The position numbers were made by a program, and so were the translations under genes. 34,478 nucleotides of DNA. It comes from Deltaproteobacteria bacterium (GTDB lineage: Bacteria > Desulfobacterota > Syntrophobacteria > BM002). The notes under the pieces are model-generated. The model was given only the letters and a program-made list of their open reading frames with translations. It did not search any database and was not told the DNA's origin. This document shows positions 1 to 7,432 of the stretch, one piece after another; positions within the stretch are counted from its first letter, which is position 1, and the number at the start of each line of letters is the position of its first letter. The DNA is taken from positions 1 through 34,478 of the forward strand of contig JAJDNL010000024.1 in the NCBI GenBank assembly GCA_022340745.1, given 5' to 3'.

Positions 1-1
1 C

Positions 2-460
2 TATGTACAACCGCTCATCATCATGCTTTCAATTCCCTTTGGGATCGTTGGGGCGGTGATCGGTCACCTGCTCATGGGCTACAGTCTGAGCGTCATGAGC
101 CTGTTCGGCGTTGTCGCCCTGTCCGGGGTGGTGGTCAATGACTCCCTGGTGCTGATAGATTTTGCCAACCGCAAGCAAAAAGCCGGCTTGGGCAAACACC
201 AGGCTGTTCGTGAGGCCGGCATCCACCGCTTTCGGCCGATTCTGCTCACAAGCCTTACCACTTTTGGTGGGCTGGCGCCCATGATTTTCGAAACCTCCCG
301 CCAGGCCAGATTTCTGATTCCCATGGCCGTCTCACTGGGATTCGGCATCATTTTCGCCACCCTGATTACCCTGCTGCTGGTTCCGTGCTTTTATCTGATA
401 GTAGAAGACATCACAAGACTCTTCAGGGCAGACCAGTTATCGGATCAACCGGTTGCCTGA
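2..460 (+). CDS. RND-family efflux transporter, C-terminal fragment
   Basis: The reading frame is open from the first base of the window, so the ATG at 23 is an internal methionine and the gene starts outside the window. The visible ~152 residues are the last transmembrane part of an AcrB/HAE-1 or heavy-metal RND pump, an inner-membrane proton-driven exporter. Strong hydrophobic segments run in the order typical of this domain, including the signature stretch [16 protein letters not shown] and the following [18 protein letters not shown], then a last helix ending in PCFYLIVED. The protein ends shortly after that helix, as is normal for the family. The substrate cannot be judged from this part. 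Membrane-fusion and outer-membrane partners would be expected upstream, outside the window. Confidence 0.93.
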   Translation, partial: YVQPLIIMLSIPFGIVGAVIGHLLMGYSLSVMSLFGVVALSGVVVNDSLVLIDFANRKQKAGLGKHQAVREAGIHRFRPILLTSLTTFGGLAPMIFETSRQARFLIPMAVSLGFGIIFATLITLLLVPCFYLIVEDITRLFRADQLSDQPVA

Positions 461-479
461 TGGCGTCCCCCAATTATGA

Positions 480-650
480 GGTTTCAGGTTTCAGTGTTCA
501 GAGTACATAATTTAGGAATTGCGAATTTAGAAATTTAGGGATTGAAGGTATTCTATCGCTCTTATACGTGAATGTTTGAATTCCTCAATTCCTTAATCCC
601 TCAATTAATTCTTGCTGGCACCTGACACCTTGAGACTGAGTGCTTAGAGG
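480..650. repeat. heptamer repeat arrays downstream of the RND gene
   Basis: The spacer holds imperfect 7-bp units. At 480-507 the units read GGTTTCA, GGTTTCA, GTGTTCA, GAGTACA. At about 614-645 a complementary set follows (CACCTGA-like units and GAGACTGAG). Between them lies a second, AT-rich inverted pair (ATTTAGG-type units near 511-545 against CCTCAATT-type units near 574-606). The arms could pair into nested hairpins. No coding potential was seen. Confidence 0.7.
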
Positions 651-686
651 TTGGGATCTCATCTACTACATTTCTTTATTCTACCC

Positions 687-1235
687 CTATGTGCCTTTGA
701 CCCAGGCGCGGACAAATTGCGCCTGTATCTCCGTCTCCGGGGAACCAAGATGTGAAATGGGATCATCCTGACGAAGTGTGCTGAGCAAGTCCAGGGCAGC
801 CTCCCCGACCCCCATGCCGTGGCGAGCCAGGTAACAACCAACCACGGTTCCTGTCCGCCCCCGACCTCCCCAACAGTGGAGATAGACGCGGGGATTTTGC
901 TGAATCGCCCCATCGATTTCATCCAGGATTGCAATCATACCCTCAACAGTTGGAACATCAGTATCCCGAATGGGCATATGAACCAGCTTTATGGGAATGT
1001 CGGCCGTTGCTGCAATGTCTTCCAGCTGTTGTTCATAGGGAACAAATGTCTCGCCGCTGAAGTTGTGTTCATGTTCTTCCATGAGATTGATAACGTGACG
1101 GACCCCATGTTCAAGGAGTCCCTCAAGCTTTCTTTGGGCGGTTGAGGGATCCCGACTGCCGGGGTAGTAGCCTGCGAGAAATTTCCCAGGAACCACCCAG
1201 TAAGAGCGAGGGAAGGGGACCGTCTGTTTTTTCAT
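687..1235 (-). CDS. dual-specificity / tyrosine protein phosphatase-like protein
   Basis: This 182-residue cytoplasmic protein carries the cysteine-phosphatase signature HCWGGRGRTG, with the nucleophile Cys121 and the phosphate-binding Arg127 in a CX5R loop. An upstream Asp in IRDTD (about residue 91) sits where the general acid is found in this family. The family removes phosphate from Tyr or Ser/Thr residues, or sometimes from other phosphomonoesters; the substrate here is unknown. The N-terminal part (WVVPGKFLAGYYPG) resembles the lead-in of compact bacterial DSP and CDKN3-like phosphatases. No strong Shine-Dalgarno site is visible before the ATG at 1235. It is not tightly linked to a neighbour, since both flanks are repeat-rich spacers. 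Confidence 0.88.
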   Translation of the reverse strand: MKKQTVPFPRSYWVVPGKFLAGYYPGSRDPSTAQRKLEGLLEHGVRHVINLMEEHEHNFSGETFVPYEQQLEDIAATADIPIKLVHMPIRDTDVPTVEGMIAILDEIDGAIQQNPRVYLHCWGGRGRTGTVVGCYLARHGMGVGEAALDLLSTLRQDDPISHLGSPETEIQAQFVRAWVKGT

Positions 1236-1258
1236 AGGTTATCACCAATACCTTCATT

Positions 1259-1495
1259 GTCATTAGGGCTTAAGCCCGTCATTAGGCTACGCTGTCAATA
1301 TGCCTTCGGCGTCATGTGAGCTGGCGCCAGTCATTAATGGTCATTTGTAGTTATTTGCTCCATTCATGATCAGCAATTAGAATGACCCAGTGACAACAAG
1401 TGACAGCAAAGCGTAATGACAGCCACTTTTGTGGCATAATGACTACCTAATGACGCGTAGCGCCCATGCGCGAAGTGTGATGACTTGTGGGTGCC
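1259..1495. repeat. composite element: TAATGAC/GTCATTA heptamers alternating with mini-palindromes
   Basis: The left half carries GTCATTA-type heptamers at 1259, 1278, 1294, 1311, 1330 and 1340, separated by short palindromes such as GGGCTTAAGCCC (1266-1277), GCCTTCGGC (1302-1310) and TGGCGCCA (1322-1329). The right half carries the reverse complement TAATGAC at 1414, 1437 and 1448 and TGATGAC at 1478, with the stem GCCACTTTTGTGGC in between (1422-1435). The whole is a large imperfect inverted repeat. Its right end GCGCGAAGTGTGATGAC recurs at 9282 in another spacer. Confidence 0.75.
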
Positions 1496-1512
1496 TTGTT
1501 CCTGGTGCCTGC

Positions 1513-2289
1513 TTATCTCCGGAGGAGATGCGGCTTGCGGTCCTTGAGGAACGGCATTGAGGAGCGAACCTCCGCTACCATGGCCGGATCGATGTCGGCC
1601 AGCAACAAAGTTTCCCTGCCCTCGGCGTGGGCCAGGACCTGACCAAGAGGATCGACAATGGCCGAGCCCCCGAGAAAGGTGAGATCGCCGCCTTCTCCAA
1701 CCCGATTCACTCCCACCACAAAACACTGACTCTCCACGGCACGGGCTCGGAGTAATAAGTCCCAGTGGGGTTGGCGAGCAGCCGGCCAGGAAGCGATAAC
1801 CAGGATGAGCCCGCACTGGTCGACCACAGTGCGGAAAAGTTCGGGAAAGCGCAGATCATAGCAAACGAAACAGGCAGCATCCATTTCTTCCAGTTTAAAA
1901 ACCACGGGCCAGTCACCAGGGTCATAGCTTCCGTCTTCTCCCAACAAAGCAATCTGATGAATCTTGGCGTAGAGCGCGAGATCGTTTCCCTTGCGGTCTA
2001 CAGCCAGAGAGACGTTTTGTGGACCACCGTTGTCTCGCTTCAAGACAAAGCCACCAACGACCACCATGTCCAGGTCGCGGGCCAAAGTACGCAACAGGGT
2101 GGGCGTAGGTCCTTCCAAGGGTTCAGGCGTGATGGAGGTGTCCATGGAAAATCCGGTGGAAAACATCTCCGGCAAAACAAGCAGGTCGGCACCCGCCTCC
2201 CTGGCTTGAGCCGCCATACGTTTGGCTTTATCGTGGTTAGCTGGTCGGTCGTGCCAGGCTATGTCCATCTGTACCGCCGCCACTTTCAT
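1513..2289 (-). CDS. nitrilase-superfamily carbon-nitrogen hydrolase, omega-amidase type
   Basis: The 258-residue protein has the full Glu-Lys-Cys catalytic set of the nitrilase superfamily: Glu41 in LPEMFSTGFSM, Lys109 in YAKIHQI and Cys143 in CYDLRFPELFR. Length and motif wording match the YafV/NIT2 branch. Members hydrolyse alpha-keto-omega-amides such as 2-oxoglutaramate and so repair side products of glutamine transamination. The ATG at 2289 is preceded by a strong AGGAGG at 2298-2303, which supports this start. The MITE-like element at 2306-2488 begins only about three bases upstream of that ribosome binding site, so the promoter must lie within or beyond the element. Substrate preference within the family is inferred. 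Confidence 0.92.
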   Translation of the reverse strand: MKVAAVQMDIAWHDRPANHDKAKRMAAQAREAGADLLVLPEMFSTGFSMDTSITPEPLEGPTPTLLRTLARDLDMVVVGGFVLKRDNGGPQNVSLAVDRKGNDLALYAKIHQIALLGEDGSYDPGDWPVVFKLEEMDAACFVCYDLRFPELFRTVVDQCGLILVIASWPAARQPHWDLLLRARAVESQCFVVGVNRVGEGGDLTFLGGSAIVDPLGQVLAHAEGRETLLLADIDPAMVAEVRSSMPFLKDRKPHLLRR

Positions 2290-2305
2290 CTTAGCAACCT
2301 CCTAA

Positions 2306-2488
2306 GCCTGCATTATTCATCACGAACCGTCTGCTACGACCGAGGATATGGCCGTCCTTCCAGGCGTCCTCGGGTGTCGGACCCTGCGACGTACTGTTCA
2401 AGTACGCCTCGGCTCCAACCCCCTGCGGTTGCCCGGTGGCACGCCCATCTTCGCGGTCTCGCGACACCGTTTCGTGAACAATGCAGGC
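2306..2488. mobile_element. MITE-like inverted-repeat element, copy 1
   Basis: The ~183-bp segment is bounded by GCCTGCATTATTCACGAA-like termini in inverted orientation (2306-2324 and 2470-2488). It has an internal short hairpin around GTACTGTTCAAGTAC and GC-rich stems. No ORF is convincing inside it. Its layout, including a central GTAC(n)GTAC stem and a following CTCC...CTGCG block, is shared with the element at 32587-32778, though the outer ends differ. A third copy of the end sequence, GCCTGCATTATTTATCACG, follows at 2491-2509 and makes the palindrome GCAGGCTAGCCTGC with the right end. No flanking target duplication could be established. Confidence 0.6.
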
Positions 2489-2490
2489 TA

Positions 2491-2509
2491 GCCTGCATTA
2501 TTTATCACG
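2491..2509 (+). repeat. solitary extra end of the MITE-like element
   Basis: This stretch repeats the left terminus of the element at 2306 almost perfectly (one mismatch over 19 bases) in direct orientation, abutting the right terminus. It looks like the remnant end of a second, tandem copy. Confidence 0.55.
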
Positions 2510-2519
2510 CCACGGCTTC

Positions 2520-2671
2520 GATCTTGGATTTCCGATTTCGGATCTCGGATTTTTTACTACAATTGATGATATAGAACTTGACAGTTCAGATTTCACCATT
2601 CGATCTTCGGTTCTCACGAGCTTTACAGTAAATTTTCAATCCGCATTCCGCAATCCGCATCTCGCAATCGT
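2520..2671. repeat. paired heptamer arrays (GATTTCG / CAATCCG)
   Basis: Five in-phase heptamers at 2520-2554 (GATCTTG, GATTTCC, GATTTCG, GATCTCG, GATTTTT) face five at 2637-2671 (CAATCCG, CATTCCG, CAATCCG, CATCTCG, CAATCGT). The second set is roughly the reverse complement of the first, so the two arrays could pair across an ~80-bp loop. The remaining spacer to 2750 shows nothing coding. Confidence 0.75.
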
Positions 2672-2750
2672 CGACCCGCTAGTCCCTATATCATAACAGG
2701 AGAAAGCCTTGCTATTCAAAAAGGTACTGTTGTGGTCATTTCTATCTTCC

Positions 2751-2779
2751 TTGACACCGTAAGACAAGGTTGGTATGTG
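2751..2779 (+). promoter_or_regulatory. predicted sigma70 promoter for the 2913 ORF
   Basis: A perfect -35 TTGACA at 2751-2756 is followed after 17 bases by TATGTG at 2774-2779. It lies about 135 bases before the ORF, in the same direction. Prediction from consensus only. Confidence 0.45.
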
Positions 2780-2912
2780 TTCTTTGTAAATTATCCAAAA
2801 TGTCAGAGTTTCAGCAGGGGCAGAAGCGTCAACAAGTTGCGAACAAACTGCTTAGAGCCGGGCTCGCTGGCCGGGATCAATGGAAAGTAAACCATCTGGA
2901 TCATAAGGAAAG

Positions 2913-3392
2913 ATGATGTTCAGGACGGATGATAATTACAACCTTTACTATGACGGGACAATAGCAGGAGATCAAGAGACTGCCTTTCAAACGCTGATTG
3001 AAAAACACCAATTGTCACCGGAATTTAGAGACCTCCTCAAAAGAGATTATAACTTTCAGATCAAGAATTCATACGATGACCATAAGAAACTTCTTTGGAT
3101 TTTCTATACGGTTTTTGGCTCTTTCGCGATCACCATTTTTTTCGCCGAGGAAGAGCATCCACCCGGATGTGAGTATCAAGCGAGAGTTGATTATTTCGTC
3201 GATCAAAGTGGGAACTACGAGTATGAAATGAAAAACCATCTCTTTAAGTACGGTAACTATGGAATATCTGACGAATGCAACGAAAGAATTGAAAAGGAAA
3301 CCATTGGCTTTGCAAAAGACTGTAAAATAAAAGGAAACATGCGGGAGATGCAATTAGAATCTTTCCTGAAGAGCTTATCAGCCGACTTTTAG
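2913..3392 (+). CDS. hypothetical protein, 159 aa
   Basis: I do not recognise this family. The protein is soluble-looking and charged at both ends, with one hydrophobic central stretch (KLLWIFYTVFGSFAITIFF) that is followed at once by acidic residues; this may be a beta-rich core rather than a membrane helix. There is no signal peptide. An AAGGA at 2905-2909 is spaced better for the second ATG at 2916 than for the first at 2913. It is a monocistronic gene with a predicted promoter upstream and a good terminator just downstream, which supports it as a real gene. Base composition is more AT-rich than its neighbours, which could mean transfer, but this was not computed. Confidence 0.65.
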   Translation: MMFRTDDNYNLYYDGTIAGDQETAFQTLIEKHQLSPEFRDLLKRDYNFQIKNSYDDHKKLLWIFYTVFGSFAITIFFAEEEHPPGCEYQARVDYFVDQSGNYEYEMKNHLFKYGNYGISDECNERIEKETIGFAKDCKIKGNMREMQLESFLKSLSADF

Positions 3393-3401
3393 GAGAATAA
3401 G

Positions 3402-3436
3402 ACCCACGTCCATGGCATTGGGGTGTGGGTTTTTTC
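3402..3436 (+). terminator. rho-independent terminator after the 2913 ORF
   Basis: ACCCAC (3402-3407) pairs with GTGGGT (3425-3430), and further pairing is possible in the intervening bases. A run of T follows at once. It lies 10 bases after the stop codon. Confidence 0.75.
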
Positions 3437-3634
3437 TTTGAAGCCTCACTGTTCGTAAACCGGTTGTTCTGCCCTTCATACTTTCCAATATGTACGTTCT
3501 CTGCTAAAATGCGGTCCAGATTTATTCAGCATCTGTGCCTCAATCCAGCCACCATATTGAAAACGGGCGCATAACAAGATCACACATTGCTGTGGCTGAG
3601 AGAGAGATCCATCACTTTAGAAAGGGGCATCCAC

Positions 3635-3988
3635 GTGTCGGTTCGAACGGAAAGAAGGCGGCATCCAAGGATAGCGGTTAACTGGCCTGTAATCGTGGTA
3701 ACGCCTCAACTTTACATAGGCGGAGAGGCGACAAATATCAGCATAGGGGGTGCGACTATTCGTTGTACGACAGATCCGGAACGTACCGGCCCCCTCCGCA
3801 TGGCCTTTAAAATTCCCGCACGAGAAGAATTCTTGCAAGTGACCGGCGTTGTGGCTTGGTCAAATTCATACGAGCAGATGGATGATTTTTATTCCTGGGA
3901 AACGGGTGTAAGGTTCACGAGTTTTATCGGCGATAGCAGAAAGCATCTTTCTCAAGTGATTTTAAATATCTGTGGCCAGAGTGAGTGA
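3635..3988 (+). CDS. PilZ-domain protein (first of a tandem pair)
   Basis: PilZ domains bind cyclic di-GMP and pass the signal to motility, polysaccharide or transcription targets. The protein has the N-terminal arginine motif (RTERRRHPR, matching RxxxR) and the second binding motif NISIGG, in the right order and distance, then the usual beta-barrel strands. It is a stand-alone PilZ of ~117 residues with no output domain. I moved the start from the track's TTG at 3587 to the GTG at 3635, because AAGGGG lies at a good distance before it and the domain begins directly after it. A paralogue follows 127 bases downstream. The REC-GGDEF-EAL gene at 25125 could supply or remove its ligand, which is an inference. 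Confidence 0.85.
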   Translation: MSVRTERRRHPRIAVNWPVIVVTPQLYIGGEATNISIGGATIRCTTDPERTGPLRMAFKIPAREEFLQVTGVVAWSNSYEQMDDFYSWETGVRFTSFIGDSRKHLSQVILNICGQSE

Positions 3989-4115
3989 AAAAGCCATTGT
4001 CGATTGCAACTTTGGCTGCGATTTGATAGATACAACAGTTCATGAAGCAATCGGGCTAAAATGATAAGAGTTGCACCGGTTGTTGGGACCGAGAAAGTTA
4101 CATAGGATTTAAAAC

Positions 4116-4526
4116 ATGGCTACTCTTTTGGGCAGACGCCAGTATTCTAGGACTAGTGTCAAATGGCCCGTAACTGTACTGACCTCTCAGGATAAAACAG
4201 AGGGGGAGACAGAAAATGTGAGTCCCACAGGGGCGTTTATTTCATGTACAGTTGTACCACTATCGGAGGGTAGCATTCGTCTGGTCATTAAGGTCCCAGG
4301 TCACCAGCCAATAAATGTTGCCGGTAAAGTGGTGTGGTCGAAAGTTTTTAACCCCAATACGGGTGCTCCATCTTTCGGCGTGGGTGTCCAATTTACCAAG
4401 ATTTCCGAAAATGATAGCCACTTCCTGCGAGAGGTAATTTTAAAGCGCTATGGCAAAATGATTAACCGCTTCATCGCCAAGACCGAGCAACCACAAACTA
4501 ATCAAGAGGACAAGTCTATACCCTAA
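4116..4526 (+). CDS. PilZ-domain protein (second of a tandem pair)
   Basis: This 136-residue protein is a paralogue of the preceding one. Both c-di-GMP-binding motifs are visible: the N-terminal arginine motif in RRQYSR and the NVSPTGAF motif. The shared backbone (WPVTVLT in this copy, WPVIVVT in the other) suggests a local duplication followed by divergence. The C-terminal tail of ~25 residues beyond the barrel is polar and not shared with the first copy. The stop codon lies within CCCTAA, which is also the first six bases of a sequence matching the end of the MITE-like element at 32587, so an element may have landed exactly at the gene end and changed the last residues. The output target is unknown. 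Confidence 0.87.
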   Translation: MATLLGRRQYSRTSVKWPVTVLTSQDKTEGETENVSPTGAFISCTVVPLSEGSIRLVIKVPGHQPINVAGKVVWSKVFNPNTGAPSFGVGVQFTKISENDSHFLREVILKRYGKMINRFIAKTEQPQTNQEDKSIP

Positions 4527-4560
4527 CATTGCAGGCCCACACCGGCAAAAATCGCTAGGC
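4521..4560 (+). repeat. partial MITE-like element end (matches 32587 element)
   Basis: CCCTAACATTGCAGGCCCAC and the following ACCGGCAAAAATCGCT closely match the left end of the 32587 element (CCCTAATGCTGCAAACCCAC, then ACCGGTAAAAACCGCT). The similarity fades after about 40 bases and no matching right end was found nearby, so this looks like a decayed copy. Confidence 0.6.
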
Positions 4561-4716
4561 CCCCGCCACCACATCCTTGCCCTTGTTCCCTCTGGTTCAA
4601 GATAAGAGTTGGAAAAACAAGAATATTATGACGACTTGGACTGCAGCTTTATAGTATAGTGGGTGCTGATCTACGTCGAAAACCTCGTTTTTAGGGCGAG
4701 TGTGTGTATAATTTGT

Positions 4717-4816
4717 GATTTAAGAATGCAGATTTAAGATTGAAGAGCTTCGTGCCTTGTCTTACGGAATGCATGCAGCCTCAATCTACAATCTGAAATC
4801 TTCAATCTAGAATGCC
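4717..4816. repeat. paired heptamer arrays (GATTTAA / CAATCTA)
   Basis: Heptamers GATTTAA, GAATGCA, GATTTAA, GATTGAA occupy 4717-4744. CAATCTA, CAATCTG, AAATCTT, CAATCTA, GAATGCC occupy 4782-4816. The sets are roughly reverse complements separated by ~37 bases. The second ends just before the ribosome binding site of the Nudix gene, so the hairpin would lie in its leader. The rest of the 4527-4837 spacer shows nothing coding. Confidence 0.75.
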
Positions 4817-4837
4817 CTTACTCGGAAAGAGGAGGAC

Positions 4838-5341
4838 ATGGGAAGCGCGGACGAAGTTGTAATCATTGTAGACCAAGAAAACAATGAAGTTGGAGCTGTG
4901 CCCCGGCATGAGATGAGGGCTGGGCGGCTTCCTCATCGGGCAACCTATATCCTGGTATTTAACTCGAGGGGAGAGCTTTATCTCCAGAAGCGCACACAGA
5001 CGAAGGATGTTTTCCCTGGTTACTATGACGTGGCCGCAGGGGGAGTTGTGCTCGCAGGAGAGAGCTACGAAGAGGGAGCTGGGCGCGAGCTTGCGGAGGA
5101 ACTTGGAATTCGGGGGACACCACTGGCGACGCTCTTCGATTTTTTCTATGAAAATGAATATATTAGGTTATGGGGTAGGGCTTTTTCCTGCGTGTATGAC
5201 GGGAACCTCGTGTTGCAAGAGGAGGAGATTGAGAGCGGCAGGTTTATGAAAGTTGACGAGGTACTGCGGCTGGCCGAAACCGAGCCATTCACTCCTGACT
5301 GTCTTTATGTGTTGCAGCGGTATCTCGGTGCCAGGATGTAG
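4838..5341 (+). CDS. Nudix hydrolase, YfcD / IPP-isomerase-like
   Basis: The 167-residue protein has a complete Nudix box: the GX5E part is GVVLAGE and the REUXEEXGU part is RELAEELGI, with seven residues between. These residues hold the metal ions that cleave a nucleoside-diphosphate-linked substrate. The text before the box (HRATYILVF, LYLQKRTQTKDVFPGYYD) is typical of the YfcD branch, which is related to isopentenyl-diphosphate isomerase; members of the branch act on varied or unknown substrates. A GAGGAGG-type ribosome site precedes the ATG. It has its own spacer on both sides. The cupin gene follows 160 bases later on the same strand, so co-transcription is possible but not shown. Confidence 0.9.
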   Translation: MGSADEVVIIVDQENNEVGAVPRHEMRAGRLPHRATYILVFNSRGELYLQKRTQTKDVFPGYYDVAAGGVVLAGESYEEGAGRELAEELGIRGTPLATLFDFFYENEYIRLWGRAFSCVYDGNLVLQEEEIESGRFMKVDEVLRLAETEPFTPDCLYVLQRYLGARM

Positions 5342-5501
5342 GGTCCCCACTCTGCACTGGCCTGGCTCAAGAACGTAAACATTGGGAACAGATGAATACA
5401 GATTATCAGGGAGTATCTCTAAGGGTAATCAGCGTGAATGCAGACAACTTCGAGATCTGCGTGCTAATTTACGAAGCTAGTGGCCTAGAGGTGGCTGGAG
5501 C

Positions 5502-5903
5502 ATGACCGAGAAAATACAGATTGAAACATTACCCATAACAGATAAATTCAGGCGACAGAAGAGGCTCATTCAAGACAGAGGTGAGCTCGCTCTCATAGAA
5601 GATGGTGCGGAGTTTCAGCATCTCGGCTATTTCAGCCTAAAAAAGGGAAAAGGTTATTACCGGGGAGGCCACTATCACCGCAGAAAAGTGGAGCATTTCT
5701 ACATGGTGAGCGGTAGGATTCGCATTCACCTTGTTGATCTGGACACCGGGAAAAAATCTGAGGCTGTCATTAGGGAGGGGCAGCGAGTTGTTATCTATCC
5801 AAACTGCGCCCATCGCTTTGAAGCCGAGAAAGAAGCTCAGGTGATAGAATACTACAACTCAATGTACGACCCTGAGGATGATATTCATTACTCTGAGTTC
5901 TAA
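5502..5903 (+). CDS. cupin-domain protein (WxcM/FdtA-like, sugar-nucleotide type)
   Basis: This 133-residue single-domain cupin has motif 1 GGHYHRRKVEHFYMVSG, with metal-ligand candidates in HYH and the following Glu, and motif 2 GQRVVIYPNCAHRF. The wording of both motifs resembles the WxcM/FdtA group, which includes dTDP-sugar ketoisomerases and capsule-linked cupins. Other small cupins can look similar, so the reaction is uncertain. It ends in an acidic tail (YDPEDDIHYSEF). The ribosome site is modest (GGAG, close to the ATG). Nearby sugar-related genes downstream (inositol phosphate synthase-like, sugar isomerase) fit a carbohydrate role, by inference only. Confidence 0.78.
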   Translation: MTEKIQIETLPITDKFRRQKRLIQDRGELALIEDGAEFQHLGYFSLKKGKGYYRGGHYHRRKVEHFYMVSGRIRIHLVDLDTGKKSEAVIREGQRVVIYPNCAHRFEAEKEAQVIEYYNSMYDPEDDIHYSEF

Positions 5904-5952
5904 GTTTCATCGACCTGGCAGCAAAAAGTCAGATAGTGCTAAGAGACAAAGA

Positions 5953-6015
5953 CTGAGGTTTCAGTTTTTTTGTTTTTCTTCTCTGACACCTGACACCCGA
6001 AACCTGAAACCTCAG
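5953..6015. repeat. GGTTTCA-family heptamer hairpin
   Basis: CTGAGGTTTCAG (5953-5964) and CTGAAACCTCAG (6004-6015) form a perfect 12-bp inverted repeat. The loop is a T-rich run followed by heptamers TGACACC, TGACACC, CGAAACC, TGAAACC (5984-6011). The same plan recurs at 12672, 21368 and 28414. Confidence 0.85.
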
Positions 6016-6174
6016 TTTTGCGGTTTGCGATTTAAGAATTTTATTTTTGCTTCGCTTCATCTGCAAGATGTGAGCTGGATATTTCCTGGCGGTTTTGGCT
6101 AAGTTAAAAATGAATAGAGGACAGAAAGGTATTTTTCTGATACTGTCGACCAGTTCGTGTGAGGTGTCATTACT

Positions 6175-7365
6175 ATGACCGCGTCTAATCTTTCCAATTC
6201 TGAGTCACTTCTATTGATGATAGCCGGAGCCAAAGGAGCTGTCGGATCCACCGTCGCGGTGGCCTCTGCGGCCATGCGGTACCAGCCAGAATTGGTCTTG
6301 CCAAGCTTGACCACGAAACAAATGTTGCCCGGTTTAGATCCTTCCGAGCCAGTTCAGGTGGCGGGCTGGGATGCAACAGATACGACGCTGCCTTCAGCCA
6401 TAGGGGCCCAGGGGGTGCTATCGGAAGAAATATGGAAGCCTTACGCGGACGAACTCGAACAGGTACAGGTGCGGACACCACCTTCAGACAGCCTGGACTT
6501 AAAAGGCCAGGTTCAACAACTGACCCAGGACATCAAGGAGTTTAGAGGACTCTATCCCAATGCAAGGGCTGTGCTCATCAACCTGCTGCCCGCGACAGTC
6601 ACAGAGAATCTACATCGCTTTAAGAGCCTTTCCCAACTGTATTCTGAATTCGACCCTATAAATCTTCCTGATCTCGCCTACGCCATCGCTGCGATACTCG
6701 CTGGTGTTCCGGTGGTTAACTTTACCCCAAATGAGGTGGAAATCCCTGTGGTAATAGATGAGGCTGTCAAGCGAGGTGTCCCACTATCAGGGCGCGACGG
6801 CAAGACCGGCCAGACCTATTTAAAAGTTGTATTGGCTTCAGCCTTGAAGGCCAGAAATCTGTTCGTCGATGGCTGGTACAGCCTGAACATCCTCGGCAAT
6901 CAAGATGGGAAAAACTTGATGGATCCCAAAAGGGCTGCAGGGAAGTTGTCAAACAAGACCGAAATTCTCAATGAAATTCTTGGTTATCCCGTGGGTGAGC
7001 GATATGGAGCTTCTTCCCACCAGGTTAAAATCGATTACTATCCCCCCCGCGGTGACGCCAAAGAAGCGTGGGATGTGATTGATTTTCTCGGCTTGTTCGG
7101 ACTGCCCATGAGTATCCGGTTGAATTTGCAGGGCAGGGATTCAATTCTTGCGACTCCCCTTGTCTTGGACCTGGCCCGTTGGATGGTTGTCCTTCAAAGG
7201 GCGGGTCGCTCCGGCCCGATACCCGAACTGGCATTCTACTATAAACAACCACTGGGCGATGATGCTCCTGTGACCTTCCAAGACCAGCTTTCCAGGCTTC
7301 GCCAGTTGGCTACTGGACTGCGAGAAGAGATCAGCAGGCAGAAGGCAGTGCGCAGCGGGCGGTAG
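6175..7365 (+). CDS. myo-inositol-1-phosphate synthase family protein
   Basis: The family converts glucose 6-phosphate to inositol 1(3)-phosphate with enzyme-bound NAD, the first step to inositol lipids and inositol-based solutes. The 396-residue protein shows an N-terminal dinucleotide site (IAGAKGAVGSTVA, about residues 16-28), the segment GRDGKTGQTYLK (family form is usually DDxKSGQT) and the catalytic-domain signature NILGNQDGKNL followed by KLSNKTEI. Length fits the shorter prokaryotic branch. The ATG at 6175 has a weak GAGGTG upstream. The final residues (RQKAVRSGR) are encoded by a GGCAG-type heptamer array that crosses the stop codon, so the natural C-terminus has probably been altered. 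The isomerase gene follows 67 bases downstream, so the two likely form an operon. Divergence from classical Ino1 makes the exact product uncertain. Confidence 0.85.
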   Translation: MTASNLSNSESLLLMIAGAKGAVGSTVAVASAAMRYQPELVLPSLTTKQMLPGLDPSEPVQVAGWDATDTTLPSAIGAQGVLSEEIWKPYADELEQVQVRTPPSDSLDLKGQVQQLTQDIKEFRGLYPNARAVLINLLPATVTENLHRFKSLSQLYSEFDPINLPDLAYAIAAILAGVPVVNFTPNEVEIPVVIDEAVKRGVPLSGRDGKTGQTYLKVVLASALKARNLFVDGWYSLNILGNQDGKNLMDPKRAAGKLSNKTEILNEILGYPVGERYGASSHQVKIDYYPPRGDAKEAWDVIDFLGLFGLPMSIRLNLQGRDSILATPLVLDLARWMVVLQRAGRSGPIPELAFYYKQPLGDDAPVTFQDQLSRLRQLATGLREEISRQKAVRSGR

Positions 7366-7392
7366 ACAGCAGGCAGTTAGTAGCGGGCAATC
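7337..7392 (+). repeat. heptamer array (GGCAGNN) crossing a stop codon
   Basis: Eight in-phase heptamers: GGCAGAA, GGCAGTG, CGCAGCG, GGCGGTA, GACAGCA, GGCAGTT, AGTAGCG, GGCAATC. The stop codon of the preceding gene (7363-7365) lies inside the fourth and fifth units, so nearly half of the array is translated. Confidence 0.8.
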
Positions 7393-7432
7393 GGTTCTGT
7401 GTGTCCGGCGAACATCGTTACAGGAATTGCTG

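Noticed and set aside
819-1145. Plus-strand ORF opposite the phosphatase gene
   Set aside because: Shadow of the minus-strand gene, which has a full CX5R motif.
1765-2574. Long plus-strand ORF of 269 aa opposite the nitrilase gene
   Set aside because: Shadow frame running through the MITE-like element; no domain pattern.
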